DNA of 64,000 nucleotides from Nocardioides halotolerans DSM 19273 (GTDB lineage: Bacteria; Actinomycetota; Actinomycetes; Propionibacteriales; Nocardioidaceae), in the NCBI RefSeq assembly GCF_000422805.1, contig NZ_KE383925.1, positions 159,234-223,233 of the forward strand, given 5' to 3'. Position 1 is the stretch's first letter; every line of letters starts with the position of its first letter. Below are positions 38,394-47,509 of this stretch, in pieces. The notes beneath the pieces are model-generated. The model was given only the letters and a program-made list of their open reading frames with translations. It made no database searches and had not been told where the DNA came from. The position numbers and the translations under genes were made by a program.

Positions 38394-39155
38394 CTACTTG
38401 CGCCCGATCGACTGGAACCGCTGCAGCACGCTGTTGGGGATCAGCCGCGAGGCCGTGGCGATCGCCTTGTACTGCGCCGAGGGGATCGAGAAGACGCGAC
38501 CCTTGTCGAAGTCGGCGAGCGCGGTGGCGACCAGCTTGTCGGCGTCGAGCCACATGAAGTCGGGAGCCGAGCTGCGGTCGACGTCCATCCGTTCGTGGAA
38601 CTCCGTCTTGGTGAAGCCCGGGCACAGCGCCATCACGGTCACGCCGCGGGGGCGGTACTCGTTGGCCGCCCACTCGGAGAAGCTGTTCACCCACGCCTTC
38701 GCGGCGCTGTAGGAGCCGCGGGGGAGGAACGCCGCGACGCTCGAGACGTTGATGATGCCGCCGTGGCCGCGCTCGGCCATCGACTTCAGCGCCACGTGCG
38801 AGAGGCGCAGCACGGCGGTGACCAGCACGTCGAGCATCGCTGTCTCGGCGTCGACCGAGTTGTCGAGGAACCTGCCCTTGAGGCCGAACCCGGCGTTGTT
38901 GACCAGCAGGTCCACCGGCCGGGCGGCGTCGGCGAGGCGGGCCTCGACGCGGGCCAGGTCGGCGCGGTCGGTCAGGTCGGCCGGCAGCACCTCGACCTCG
39001 ACGCCGTGGGCGGCTCGGAGCTCGGCCGCGGTCTTCTCGAGGCGTTCCTCGTCGCGCGCGACGAGCACGAGGTCGTGTCCGCGGGCCGCGAGCTGCTGGG
39101 CGAAGGAGTGGCCGATGCCCGCCGTCGGCCCGGTCACGAGTGCGGTCGTCGACAT
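38394..39155 (-). CDS. Short-chain dehydrogenase/reductase
   Basis: The 253-residue enzyme has the classical SDR cofactor motif TGPTAGIGHSFA (TGxxxGIG), the NNAG motif (LLVNNAGFG), INVSSVAAFLPRGSYSAAKAW with catalytic Ser and the YxxxK pair (Y-S-A-A-K), and the PG motif (ALCPGFTKTEF). ARD after strand 2 (LVLVARDEERLE) suggests NADP preference. The C-terminal MWLDADKLVATAL fits the DltE/YqjQ-like branch. Substrate unknown. Convergent with the PIN gene, with a 7-bp gap. Confidence 0.9.
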   Translation of the reverse strand: MSTTALVTGPTAGIGHSFAQQLAARGHDLVLVARDEERLEKTAAELRAAHGVEVEVLPADLTDRADLARVEARLADAARPVDLLVNNAGFGLKGRFLDNSVDAETAMLDVLVTAVLRLSHVALKSMAERGHGGIINVSSVAAFLPRGSYSAAKAWVNSFSEWAANEYRPRGVTVMALCPGFTKTEFHERMDVDRSSAPDFMWLDADKLVATALADFDKGRVFSIPSAQYKAIATASRLIPNSVLQRFQSIGRK

Positions 39156-39218
39156 GGCTCGCAGTCTGGCAGGTGGGTGCACCGGCCCGGCCCGGCCGTC
39201 CGGCATGATGGGGCTGAC

Positions 39219-40004
39219 ATGACCCAGCGCCGTACGACCGTCCTCGCGATCGCCAACCAGAAGGGTGGCGTCGCCAAGACGACGACGGTGGCCTCGATCG
39301 GGGCCGCCCTCGCCGAGCTGGGACACCGGGTCCTGCTCGTCGACCTCGACCCGCAGGCGTGCCTGACGTTCTCGCTCGGCATCGACCCCGAGGACCTCGA
39401 GCTCTCGGTCCACCACGTGCTGACCAAGGGGCTGGCGCCGACCGAGGCGATCATCACCACGGAGGACGGCGTCGACCTGCTCCCGGCCACCATCGAGCTG
39501 GCGCGCGCCGAGGCCGACCTGCTCACCCGCACCGGCCGCGAGCACGTCCTGCGCACGGTCGTGGAGGACCTCGCCGAGCAGGGCGAGGACTACGACTGGA
39601 TCCTCCTCGACTGCCCGCCCTCGCTCGGCGTGCTCACCGTCGCCGCGCTGACGGCGGCCGAGGGCGTGCTGATCCCGCTCCAGTGCGAGACGCTCTCGCA
39701 CCGCGGGGTGGGTCAGCTGCTCGACACGGTGCACGACGTACGCCGCTTCACCAACCGCGGTCTGGCCGTCTGGGGCGTGCTCCCGACGCTGTTCGACGGG
39801 CGCACCAACCACGCCCGGGCGGTGCTCGACAACATCTCGGAGACCTACGAGCTCGAGGTGATCGAGCCGCCGATCCCCAAGACCATCAAGTTCGCCGAGG
39901 CGCCGGCCGCTGGCCGGTCGATCCTGGCGACGAGCCGCAGCAGCAAGGGCGCCCGGGCCTACCGCGAGGTCGCGGCCAACCTGTCGGCCCGGGCGGCGTC
40001 CTGA
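39219..40004 (+). CDS. ParA-family ATPase
   Basis: The 261-residue protein has a deviant Walker A (NQKGGVAKTT with K15 and K20), switch I DLDPQAC, and switch II DYDWILLDCPPSLGVL, the features of ParA/Soj ATPases that position DNA or protein cargo on the nucleoid. No parB-like gene or parS site is seen, so this is probably an orphan ParA for another cargo rather than the chromosome segregation gene. A 50-60% GC dip or plasmid signature is not apparent. It precedes an L,D-transpeptidase. Confidence 0.88.
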   Translation: MTQRRTTVLAIANQKGGVAKTTTVASIGAALAELGHRVLLVDLDPQACLTFSLGIDPEDLELSVHHVLTKGLAPTEAIITTEDGVDLLPATIELARAEADLLTRTGREHVLRTVVEDLAEQGEDYDWILLDCPPSLGVLTVAALTAAEGVLIPLQCETLSHRGVGQLLDTVHDVRRFTNRGLAVWGVLPTLFDGRTNHARAVLDNISETYELEVIEPPIPKTIKFAEAPAAGRSILATSRSSKGARAYREVAANLSARAAS

Positions 40005-40084
40005 GCCATGATCACCCCACGAAACCGCTCGGTGCGCGCGCTTCGCGCGGTCGGGCTCGCGCTTCCGCGGGGACCCCGAAAGGC

Positions 40085-40897
40085 ATGAGCAGCCACCGGG
40101 CCGCACCCCCGCGCCGCCGGGCCGCCCCGCCGGCCGGGCGCCGGCGCGCTGAGAAGACCCAGCCGCGCTACGGCCGGCTGGCGGTCCTCGGCGCCTCGGT
40201 GAGTGTCACCGGCATCGCGATGCTCGGCGGCGTCGGCGTGCTGCCGTCGGTCGCCAGCGGCGACGCGGGCGGCCGCAACGCCGACACCGCGCGTGACTCG
40301 GCGCCCGTGGGCTCGGTGCTGGCCGGCGCCCAGACCACGCCGTCCGCGGAGCCCTCGGACGCCGCCGCGTCGGCGATGGGGTCGTCAGCGTCGTCGGCCA
40401 CCTCGGGCCAGGAGAAGCCCGGTGCCGGCGACGCGAAGGGCGACGACAAGACGAAGGACGGGGCCGCCAGCCGGCCGGCCGACGCCGACCCGCCCGTGCC
40501 GGCCGACTCCGGCGAGGGCCGGCGCGTGGTGTTCGACCAGACCGACCAGCGCGTGTGGCTCGTCGACGACGACGAGGAGGTCGTGCGGACCTACCTCGTG
40601 TCGGGCAGCCTCTACGACAACCTCGAGCCCGGCACCTACTCGGTCTACTCCAGGTCGGAGCAGGCGTGGGGCATCGACGACTCCGGCACGATGAAGTACT
40701 TCGTCCGCTTCACCCAGGGCACCAACGGCGCCGCGATCGGCTTCCACGACATCCCGATCGACGACGGCGAGCCGGTGCAGACGCTCGCCCAGCTCGGCAG
40801 CCCGCAGTCGCACGGCTGCGTGCGTCAGGAGCGCGACGACGCGATCGCGTTGTGGGAGTTCGCGCCGATCGGCACCGAGGTCGACGTCACGGCGTGA
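40085..40897 (+). CDS. L,D-transpeptidase (YkuD domain)
   Basis: The 270-residue protein has a basic N-terminus, one signal/anchor helix (about 37-57), a long Ser/Ala/Asp-rich linker and a C-terminal YkuD domain: FDQTDQRVWLVDDDEEVVRTYLVSG, GIDDSGTMKYFVRFTQ, IGFHDIP and the catalytic SHGCVRQ with C245 and H243. L,D-transpeptidases form 3-3 peptidoglycan cross-links outside the membrane. The ATG 40085 start follows GGAC-CCCGAAAGG. The gene ends before a perfect palindrome. Confidence 0.9.
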   Translation: MSSHRAAPPRRRAAPPAGRRRAEKTQPRYGRLAVLGASVSVTGIAMLGGVGVLPSVASGDAGGRNADTARDSAPVGSVLAGAQTTPSAEPSDAAASAMGSSASSATSGQEKPGAGDAKGDDKTKDGAASRPADADPPVPADSGEGRRVVFDQTDQRVWLVDDDEEVVRTYLVSGSLYDNLEPGTYSVYSRSEQAWGIDDSGTMKYFVRFTQGTNGAAIGFHDIPIDDGEPVQTLAQLGSPQSHGCVRQERDDAIALWEFAPIGTEVDVTA

Positions 40898-40910
40898 CGT
40901 CGATGTCAGG

Positions 40911-40938
40911 CAGTTTCACCGGGTACCCGGTGAAACTG
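40911..40938. terminator. Perfect 28-bp palindrome between convergent genes
   Basis: The left half is CAGTTTCACCGGGT and the right half ACCCGGTGAAACTG, with no mismatch and no loop. TCAGG and CCTGA just outside can extend the pairing over a 2-nt bulge. It lies between the L,D-transpeptidase end (40897) and the convergent helicase end (40986), so a bidirectional terminator is likely. A second weaker pair (CTGACC/GGTCAG) follows to about 40970. Confidence 0.65.
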
Positions 40939-40985
40939 GTCCTGACCGCAAGGAGTTCCAGCCGGTCAGCGCCAGTTTCGTGCGG

Positions 40986-42494
<1,509 letters not shown>

Positions 42495-42686
42495 CCCGAG
42501 CTCTCGGAAGGTGGTCAGCGTCTTGTCGCTTTCGTGTGTGGTCGTCAGCCCGCTCCGGCTGGTGCCGGGGAGCCGAACTGGAAGATCAGTCAGTTCGGTG
42601 CGGCCGACTCACACGTCAACCGCGCACATACCGCGCCGTCCGTTGACGGCGTCTACCAGCATCAATGCTATCGGTAGGGTGCGCGG

Positions 42687-43400
42687 GTGGCTGAATCAAC
42701 ACCCGAGGAGGCCTCGGAGGCCGTCCCGCTCGTCTTCGAGGACCCGCTCTACCGCGATGCGGTGGTCGACCTGCTCGGAGCGATCTCCTACGGCGAGATC
42801 TCGGCCTTCGAGCGGCTCGCCGAGGACGCCCGGATGGCGCCCTCCCTCGAGGACAAGGTCGCGATCGCGACCATGGCGAGCGCGGAGTTCAGCAAGGTCG
42901 CGGCCCTGCACGCCCGGATCGCCGAGCTGGGCGCCGACCCGTTCGCCGCGATGGCGCCGTTCCGCGACGCGATCGACCTGTTCCACGCCCACACGGCGCC
43001 CGCAGACTGGTTCGAGAGCCTCATCAAGGCCTACGTCGGCGACGGGCTCGCCGACGACTTCTACCGCGAGATCGCGGCATTCCTCGACGCTGACACCCGC
43101 GACCTCGTGGTCGCCTCGCTGGACGACGTGGGGCACGCGACGTTCGTGGTCGGCCGGGTGCGGGCCGCGATCGGGGCCGACCCGCGGCTCGGCGGGCGGC
43201 TGGCCCTGTGGGGACGCCGCCTGATGGGGGAGGCGCTCACCCAGGCGCAGCGGGTCGCCGCGGAGCGCGACGCGCTGTCCGCCCTGCTCGCCGGCGGCGT
43301 CGACCGCCCGGGCCTCGACCTGGCCGCGATCGGCCGGATGTTCACCCGGCTCACCGAGCGGCACGCCGAGCGGATGGCCGAGCTCGGCCTCGCGTCGTAG
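42687..43400 (+). CDS. Ferritin-like fold protein (MiaE-like)
   Basis: The 237-residue all-helical protein contains Glu residues in ferritin-like positions (ISYGEISAFERLAED; MASAEFSKVAALHARI) and later ESLIKAYVGDGLADDFYREIA and RHAERMAEL. It resembles the tRNA-hydroxylase-like ferritin-fold family whose mycobacterial member Rv3210c also lies beside rhlE. Whether it binds two irons is not certain by eye. It starts at GTG 42687, divergent from the helicase gene. Confidence 0.75.
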   Translation: MAESTPEEASEAVPLVFEDPLYRDAVVDLLGAISYGEISAFERLAEDARMAPSLEDKVAIATMASAEFSKVAALHARIAELGADPFAAMAPFRDAIDLFHAHTAPADWFESLIKAYVGDGLADDFYREIAAFLDADTRDLVVASLDDVGHATFVVGRVRAAIGADPRLGGRLALWGRRLMGEALTQAQRVAAERDALSALLAGGVDRPGLDLAAIGRMFTRLTERHAERMAELGLAS

Positions 43401-43424
43401 CCCCGAGCTGTCGGGTCCGCCCGC

Positions 43425-43703
43425 TCAGACCCGCTGGCGGCGGCCCATCAGGCGCGCCGCGGCGATGACGAGGAGGGCGGCGACGCCGACCTGCCAGATG
43501 TGGCGCCACCAGTCGAGGCCGCGGGTCTGGCTGTCGAAGTCGAGGACCTCGACGTAGATCCAGTTGCCCAGGAAGACGCCTCCGACGCCGCACAGGACCG
43601 TGGCCCACAGGGGGATGTCGCGGTCACCCGGCGCGATCCACTTGCCCAGCAGGCCGATGATCGCGCCACCGATGAGCGCCCAGAGAATGGTGCCGACACC
43701 CAT
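43425..43703 (-). CDS. GlsB/YeaQ/YmgE stress-response membrane protein
   Basis: The 92-residue protein has the YeaQ/YmgE pattern: ILWALIGGAIIGLLGKWIAPG, PLWATVLCGVGGVFLGNWIY, and a third hydrophobic segment IWQVGVAALLVIAAARLMG. These glycine-rich small membrane proteins rise in general stress in several bacteria. It is followed upstream by the DUF3107 gene on the same strand. Confidence 0.88.
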   Translation of the reverse strand: MGVGTILWALIGGAIIGLLGKWIAPGDRDIPLWATVLCGVGGVFLGNWIYVEVLDFDSQTRGLDWWRHIWQVGVAALLVIAAARLMGRRQRV

Positions 43704-43724
43704 GGTCTGCTCCTCGCGCGCGAC

Positions 43725-43955
43725 CTAGCTGCGGAACCCGACGGTCCCGGCCACGCCGGTGCCGATCTCGACGTAGGCGACCTTGCCGGCGGGTACGACG
43801 ACCCGGCGGCCCTTGGTGTCGGTCAGGGCGAGCATGCCGCCCTCGTTGGTCAGCGCCTCGCCGACGAGCTTCTCGACCGCGTCCGCGGTCTCGTTGACCT
43901 CCACCACCAGCTCGCGCTGGGCCTGCTGGACGCCGATCTTGACCTCCACGGTCAT
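43725..43955 (-). CDS. DUF3107 protein (TB9.4-like)
   Basis: The 76-residue protein MTVEVKIGVQQAQRELVVEV continues with ETADAVEKLVGEAL, LALTDTKGRRVVVPAGKVAYVEIG and ends VGFRS. This is the DUF3107 family, represented by Rv3208A (TB9.4) of M. tuberculosis, where it also neighbours a TetR gene. It looks like a small ATP-binding-fold-free beta-alpha protein of unknown function. Confidence 0.88.
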   Translation of the reverse strand: MTVEVKIGVQQAQRELVVEVNETADAVEKLVGEALTNEGGMLALTDTKGRRVVVPAGKVAYVEIGTGVAGTVGFRS

Positions 43956-43988
43956 TCCTCCTCGGAAAGTGAGACGAAAGGTCTCGGG

Positions 43989-44627
43989 TCAGTGCTCGTC
44001 GGTCAGGGGGTAGCCACGGATCCCCCGCCAGGCCAGCGCCGCGACCAGGGCGGCCGCGTCGGACCGCTCGATGCCACCGGCCTCCGTGAGCCAGAACCGC
44101 GCGCTGACCTGCGCCATTCCCACCAGCGAGACCGCGAGCAGCCGCGACTGCTCGTCGGAGAGGCCGGTGTCCTCGTGGATCACCTCGGCGACGAGGGCGG
44201 CGGTCTCGGTCGTGACCCGCTCGACCATCTCGCGCACGGCCGGCTCGTTGGTCAGGTCGGACTCGAAGACCAGGCGGAACGCGCCGGTGTCGCTGGCGAC
44301 GTAGTCGTAGAAGACCGCCATCGTGGCCTCGACGCGCTGCTTGTTGTCCTGGGTCGACTCCAGCGCCGCGCGGGTGTTGGCGATGATCGTGTCGCAGGAG
44401 TGGTCGAGCAGCGCGAGGTAGAGGTCGAGCTTGCCCGGGAAGTGCTGGTAGAGCACCGGCTTGGACACCCCGGCCCGGTCGGCGATGTCGTCCATCGCGG
44501 CGGCGTGGTAGCCCTGCGCGACGAACACCTCCAGCGCCGAGGACAGCAGCTGCGCTCGTCGTTCGCGCCGCGGCAGCCGCCCCCCACGCGGGCGAGCCGC
44601 GTCGACGTCGTACTGCCCGGTACTCAC
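43989..44627 (-). CDS. TetR-family regulator (Rv3208-like)
   Basis: From GTG 44627 the 212-residue protein begins STGQYDVDAARPRGG and has a TetR helix-turn-helix with LPRRERRAQLLSSALEVFVAQGYHAAAMDDIADRAGVSKPVLYQHFPGK summarised as residues about 18-66. The C-terminal domain (VFYDYVASDTGAFRLVFESDLTNEP) is the type seen in Rv3208. The pairing with DUF3107 matches the mycobacterial order, so the call is supported by context. Target genes are unknown. Confidence 0.85.
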   Translation of the reverse strand: MSTGQYDVDAARPRGGRLPRRERRAQLLSSALEVFVAQGYHAAAMDDIADRAGVSKPVLYQHFPGKLDLYLALLDHSCDTIIANTRAALESTQDNKQRVEATMAVFYDYVASDTGAFRLVFESDLTNEPAVREMVERVTTETAALVAEVIHEDTGLSDEQSRLLAVSLVGMAQVSARFWLTEAGGIERSDAAALVAALAWRGIRGYPLTDEH

Positions 44628-44814
44628 GGTCGAGACCCTACCCAAGGTGCCACCGGTGCGCCTGACCGGATGACGGGACGTGTCGGGGCGTGCGCCGTGG
44701 CGCGGCGACGATGGAGGTGACCAAGGGGGTGACCGAGGACCCGCCTCGGGAACACACCGGCCCACCCGCGGCGTTCACCCGAGGTCACCGCCGAGACCGC
44801 ACCGAGGAGCATCC

Positions 44815-46023
44815 GTGCCCAACCACCAGCTGGCCCCGCTCGTGGAGCCCGCCGACGAGCTCACCATCGACGAGGTGCGGCGCTACAGCCGCCACCTGAT
44901 CATCCCCGACGTCGGGATGGCGGGTCAGAAGCGGCTGAAGAACGCCAAGGTCCTCGTGATCGGCGCCGGCGGCCTCGGCAGCCCCGCGCTGCTCTACCTC
45001 GCCGCGGCCGGAGTCGGCACGCTCGGCATCGCGGAGTTCGACGAGGTCGACGAGTCCAACCTGCAGCGCCAGATCATCCACCAGCAGTCCGACATCGGTA
45101 AGTCCAAGGCCCAGTCGGCCAAGGAGTCGGTGCTCGAGACCAACCCGTACGTCGAGGTCGTCCTCCACGAGGAGCGGCTCGACAACGACAACGTGATGCA
45201 GGTCTTCGAGGGCTACGACCTGATCGTCGACGGCACCGACAACTTCGCGACCCGCTACATGGTCAACGACGCGGCGTACTTCCTCGGGATCCCCTACGTG
45301 TGGGGCTCGATCTACCGCTTCGACGGCCAGGCCTCGGTCTTCGCGCCGACGCTGGCCGAGGACGCCCCCTGCTACCGGTGCCTCTACCCCGAGCCCCCGC
45401 CGCCCGGCATGGTCCCGAGCTGCGCCGAGGGCGGCGTGCTGGGCGTGCTGTGCGCGTCCATCGGCTCGATCCAGGTCAACGAGGCGATCAAGCTGATCAC
45501 CGGCATCGGCGACCCCGCGGTCGGCCAGCTCGTGATCTACGACGCCCTCGAGCTGAGCTGGCGCAAGCTGCGCGTCCGCAAGGACCCCCAGTGCGCGCTC
45601 TGCGGTGAGAACCCCACCGTCACCGGCCTCATCGACTACGAGACCTTCTGCGGCGCGGTGTCCGACGAGGCCGCCGAGGCCGCCGCCGGCTCGACGATCT
45701 CGGTCGTCCAGCTCGAGCACATGCTCAAGGAGCGCGCCGAGGGCACCCGCGACTTCGTGCTGGTCGACGTCCGCGAGCCCAACGAGTACGAGATCAACCA
45801 GATCCCGGGCGCGGTCCTGATCCCCAAGGGCGAGTTCCTCAACGGCAACGCCCTCGAGCAGCTGCCGAGCGACAAGCAGATCGTCATGCACTGCAAGACC
45901 GGCGTCCGCTCGGCCGAGACCCTGGCGATCGTGAAGGGCGCCGGGTACGCCGACGCCGTCCACGTCGGCGGCGGCATCGCCGCCTGGGTCAACCAGATCG
46001 ACCCCAGCCAGCCCAGCTACTGA
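44815..46023 (+). CDS. moeZ: Adenylyltransferase/sulfurtransferase MoeZ
   Basis: The 402-residue protein joins a ThiF/MoeB adenylylation domain (VIGAGGLGSPALL near 48; DNLQRQ-like ESNLQRQIIH; zinc pairs CYRC near 187 and CALC near 260) to a C-terminal rhodanese domain with catalytic C360 in HCKTGVRS. It adenylates the C-terminal Gly-Gly of ubiquitin-like sulfur carriers and loads sulfur, for molybdopterin, thiamine or cysteine synthesis. GTG 44815 follows a GAGGAG site. It could help supply the molybdenum cofactor needed by the hydroxylase encoded at 51-55 kb, but it is a housekeeping gene in this order. Confidence 0.93.
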   Translation: MPNHQLAPLVEPADELTIDEVRRYSRHLIIPDVGMAGQKRLKNAKVLVIGAGGLGSPALLYLAAAGVGTLGIAEFDEVDESNLQRQIIHQQSDIGKSKAQSAKESVLETNPYVEVVLHEERLDNDNVMQVFEGYDLIVDGTDNFATRYMVNDAAYFLGIPYVWGSIYRFDGQASVFAPTLAEDAPCYRCLYPEPPPPGMVPSCAEGGVLGVLCASIGSIQVNEAIKLITGIGDPAVGQLVIYDALELSWRKLRVRKDPQCALCGENPTVTGLIDYETFCGAVSDEAAEAAAGSTISVVQLEHMLKERAEGTRDFVLVDVREPNEYEINQIPGAVLIPKGEFLNGNALEQLPSDKQIVMHCKTGVRSAETLAIVKGAGYADAVHVGGGIAAWVNQIDPSQPSY

Positions 46024-46129
46024 GTTGAGTCGGGACCTCCGCCGGTCGAATCGCCGGATTCGACCGTCACAAGTCCCGACTCGACTGTCACAAGTCCCGA
46101 CTCGACCGGCGGAAGTCCCGACTCAACTC
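46022..46129. repeat. 108-bp hairpin spanning two convergent gene ends
   Basis: Left arm 46022-46049 and right arm 46102-46129 are 28-bp inverted copies with one mismatch (arms begin GAGTTGAGTCGGGAC and end GTCCCGACTCAACTC). Between them a unit like GTCACAAGTCCCGACTCGAC is repeated in tandem. The left arm starts inside the moeZ stop codon; the right arm encodes the last 13 residues of the DUF1116 protein. It is probably a bidirectional terminator that arose from a repeat element. Confidence 0.85.
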
Positions 46130-47509
46130 CGCCAGCCGGGTCAGGGCCTTCGGGAAGATCTCGGCGGGTGGGGTGACCAGGCCGGCGCCGACCTGGCCGA
46201 CGCCGGCCTTCTTGCCGGCCATGCCGGTGTTGATCTGGGGCAGGATGCCGGTGCGGCACACCTTGGTCACGTCGATGCCGGTCGGCGTGCCCTGGAACTC
46301 GAGGATCGGCACCGACCAGCGCGGGTTCTCGCCGAGGGTGATCTCGTGCATCCGCCGGGTGGTCGCCAGCGCGTCGGGCACCGACCCGCCGACGAACCGC
46401 ACGATGGCCGGAGCGGTGGCCATCGCGAACCCGCCGATGCCGGCGGTCTCGGTGATCGCCGAGTCGCCGATGTCGGGGTTGGCGTCGTCCGGCCCGTAGT
46501 CGCCGAGGAAGAGGCCGTCGGCGAGCTGGGCCGGGCCGGTGAACCACTCGTCGCCGGTGCCGGCCACCTGGATGCCGAAGTCGGTGCCGTTGCGCGCCAT
46601 CGCCACGACCATGGTGGAGCCGTCGATGCCGCGCGCGGCGTCGAGCGCGAGCTTGCACGCGGGCATCGCGAGGTTGAGGAAGAAGTGGTCGTTGCCGCCG
46701 ATGAAGCGGAGTGCCTCTGACACGTCTCCCGTTTCGAACCCGGTGGTGACCATCGCGGGGGAGAGGTCCCGCAGCAGCATGAGCGTGCCGGCGCGGTTGC
46801 GGTTGTGGGCCTCGTCGCCCATCTGCAGCATCTGGGTGAGGATGCCGGTCACGTCGATCGGGCCGGCGCCGTCGCGCACCGTGCGCACGGCTGACTGGAG
46901 CAGCGGACCCAGCACGTCGCCCATCCAGCGCAGCCGGGTGAGCACCTCGGGGCCGTAGGCGCCGTAGCGGAGCACCTTGCCGAGGCCCTCGTTGAGCGAG
47001 CAGAACGTACGCCGGCCGGTGGCGGCGTCCTCGAGCACCCACAGCCACATCGACGGCGTCACGACGCCGGCCATCGGACCGACGGCCGACCGGTGGTGGC
47101 AGGGCTCCAGGGAGACCGACGTGTCGGCCTCGAACAGCGCCACGGCGTCCTCCGGGTCGTCGACCAGACCCTCCAGCGCGGCACCGCCCATCAGCGCGCC
47201 CCGCAGCGGACCCGACGCCCGCTCCCACTCGACCGGCGGCCCGGCGTGCAGGAACTGCCCCTTCTCGAGCCCGAGCAGCTCGGAGGCCGGCGCCACGTCG
47301 ACGAGGGTGGCGGTCACCTCCAGCACCGCCGCGAGAGCACGGGCGTTGGCGGCCGCGCGGCGCGGGTCGGCGGCGACGGTCGCCAGGTCGGTCTCGGTGC
47401 CCTCCATCGGCGGCCGCCAGTCGACGCGGGTGACCGGCACCGCCTGGTCGGCGACGGCGTCCGCCAGGAGGTCTGCTCCGACGTTGACGACGGCGGCGGG
47501 AGTGCTCAC
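46088..47509 (-). CDS. allG: DUF1116 protein, AllG-like oxamate carbamoyltransferase subunit
   Basis: The 473-residue protein starts at GTG 47509 (STPAAVVNVGADLLADAV). DUF1116 landmarks include GPMAGVVTPSMW, ILTQMLQMGDEAHNRNRAGT, ARNGTDFGIQVAG, GGFAMATAPAIVRFVGG and a final GQVGAGLVTPP. In E. coli the homologues YlbE, FdrA and YlbF (AllG, AllF, AllH) together make the oxamate carbamoyltransferase that converts oxalurate and phosphate to oxamate and carbamoyl phosphate. Here all three are adjacent and overlap by 4 bp. The last 13 residues (ELSRDFRRSSRDL) come from the hairpin repeat at the gene end. Confidence 0.85.
   Translation of the reverse strand: MSTPAAVVNVGADLLADAVADQAVPVTRVDWRPPMEGTETDLATVAADPRRAAANARALAAVLEVTATLVDVAPASELLGLEKGQFLHAGPPVEWERASGPLRGALMGGAALEGLVDDPEDAVALFEADTSVSLEPCHHRSAVGPMAGVVTPSMWLWVLEDAATGRRTFCSLNEGLGKVLRYGAYGPEVLTRLRWMGDVLGPLLQSAVRTVRDGAGPIDVTGILTQMLQMGDEAHNRNRAGTLMLLRDLSPAMVTTGFETGDVSEALRFIGGNDHFFLNLAMPACKLALDAARGIDGSTMVVAMARNGTDFGIQVAGTGDEWFTGPAQLADGLFLGDYGPDDANPDIGDSAITETAGIGGFAMATAPAIVRFVGGSVPDALATTRRMHEITLGENPRWSVPILEFQGTPTGIDVTKVCRTGILPQINTGMAGKKAGVGQVGAGLVTPPAEIFPKALTRLAELSRDFRRSSRDL

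Noticed and set aside
39219..40004. Chromosome partition locus or plasmid backbone
   Set aside because: No ParB, no parS-like palindromes and no replication genes nearby; base composition matches the neighbours.
40005..40084. Riboswitch (for example c-di-AMP type) before the L,D-transpeptidase
   Set aside because: The 80-bp leader has a GC-rich stem but is too short and lacks the conserved core I would expect.
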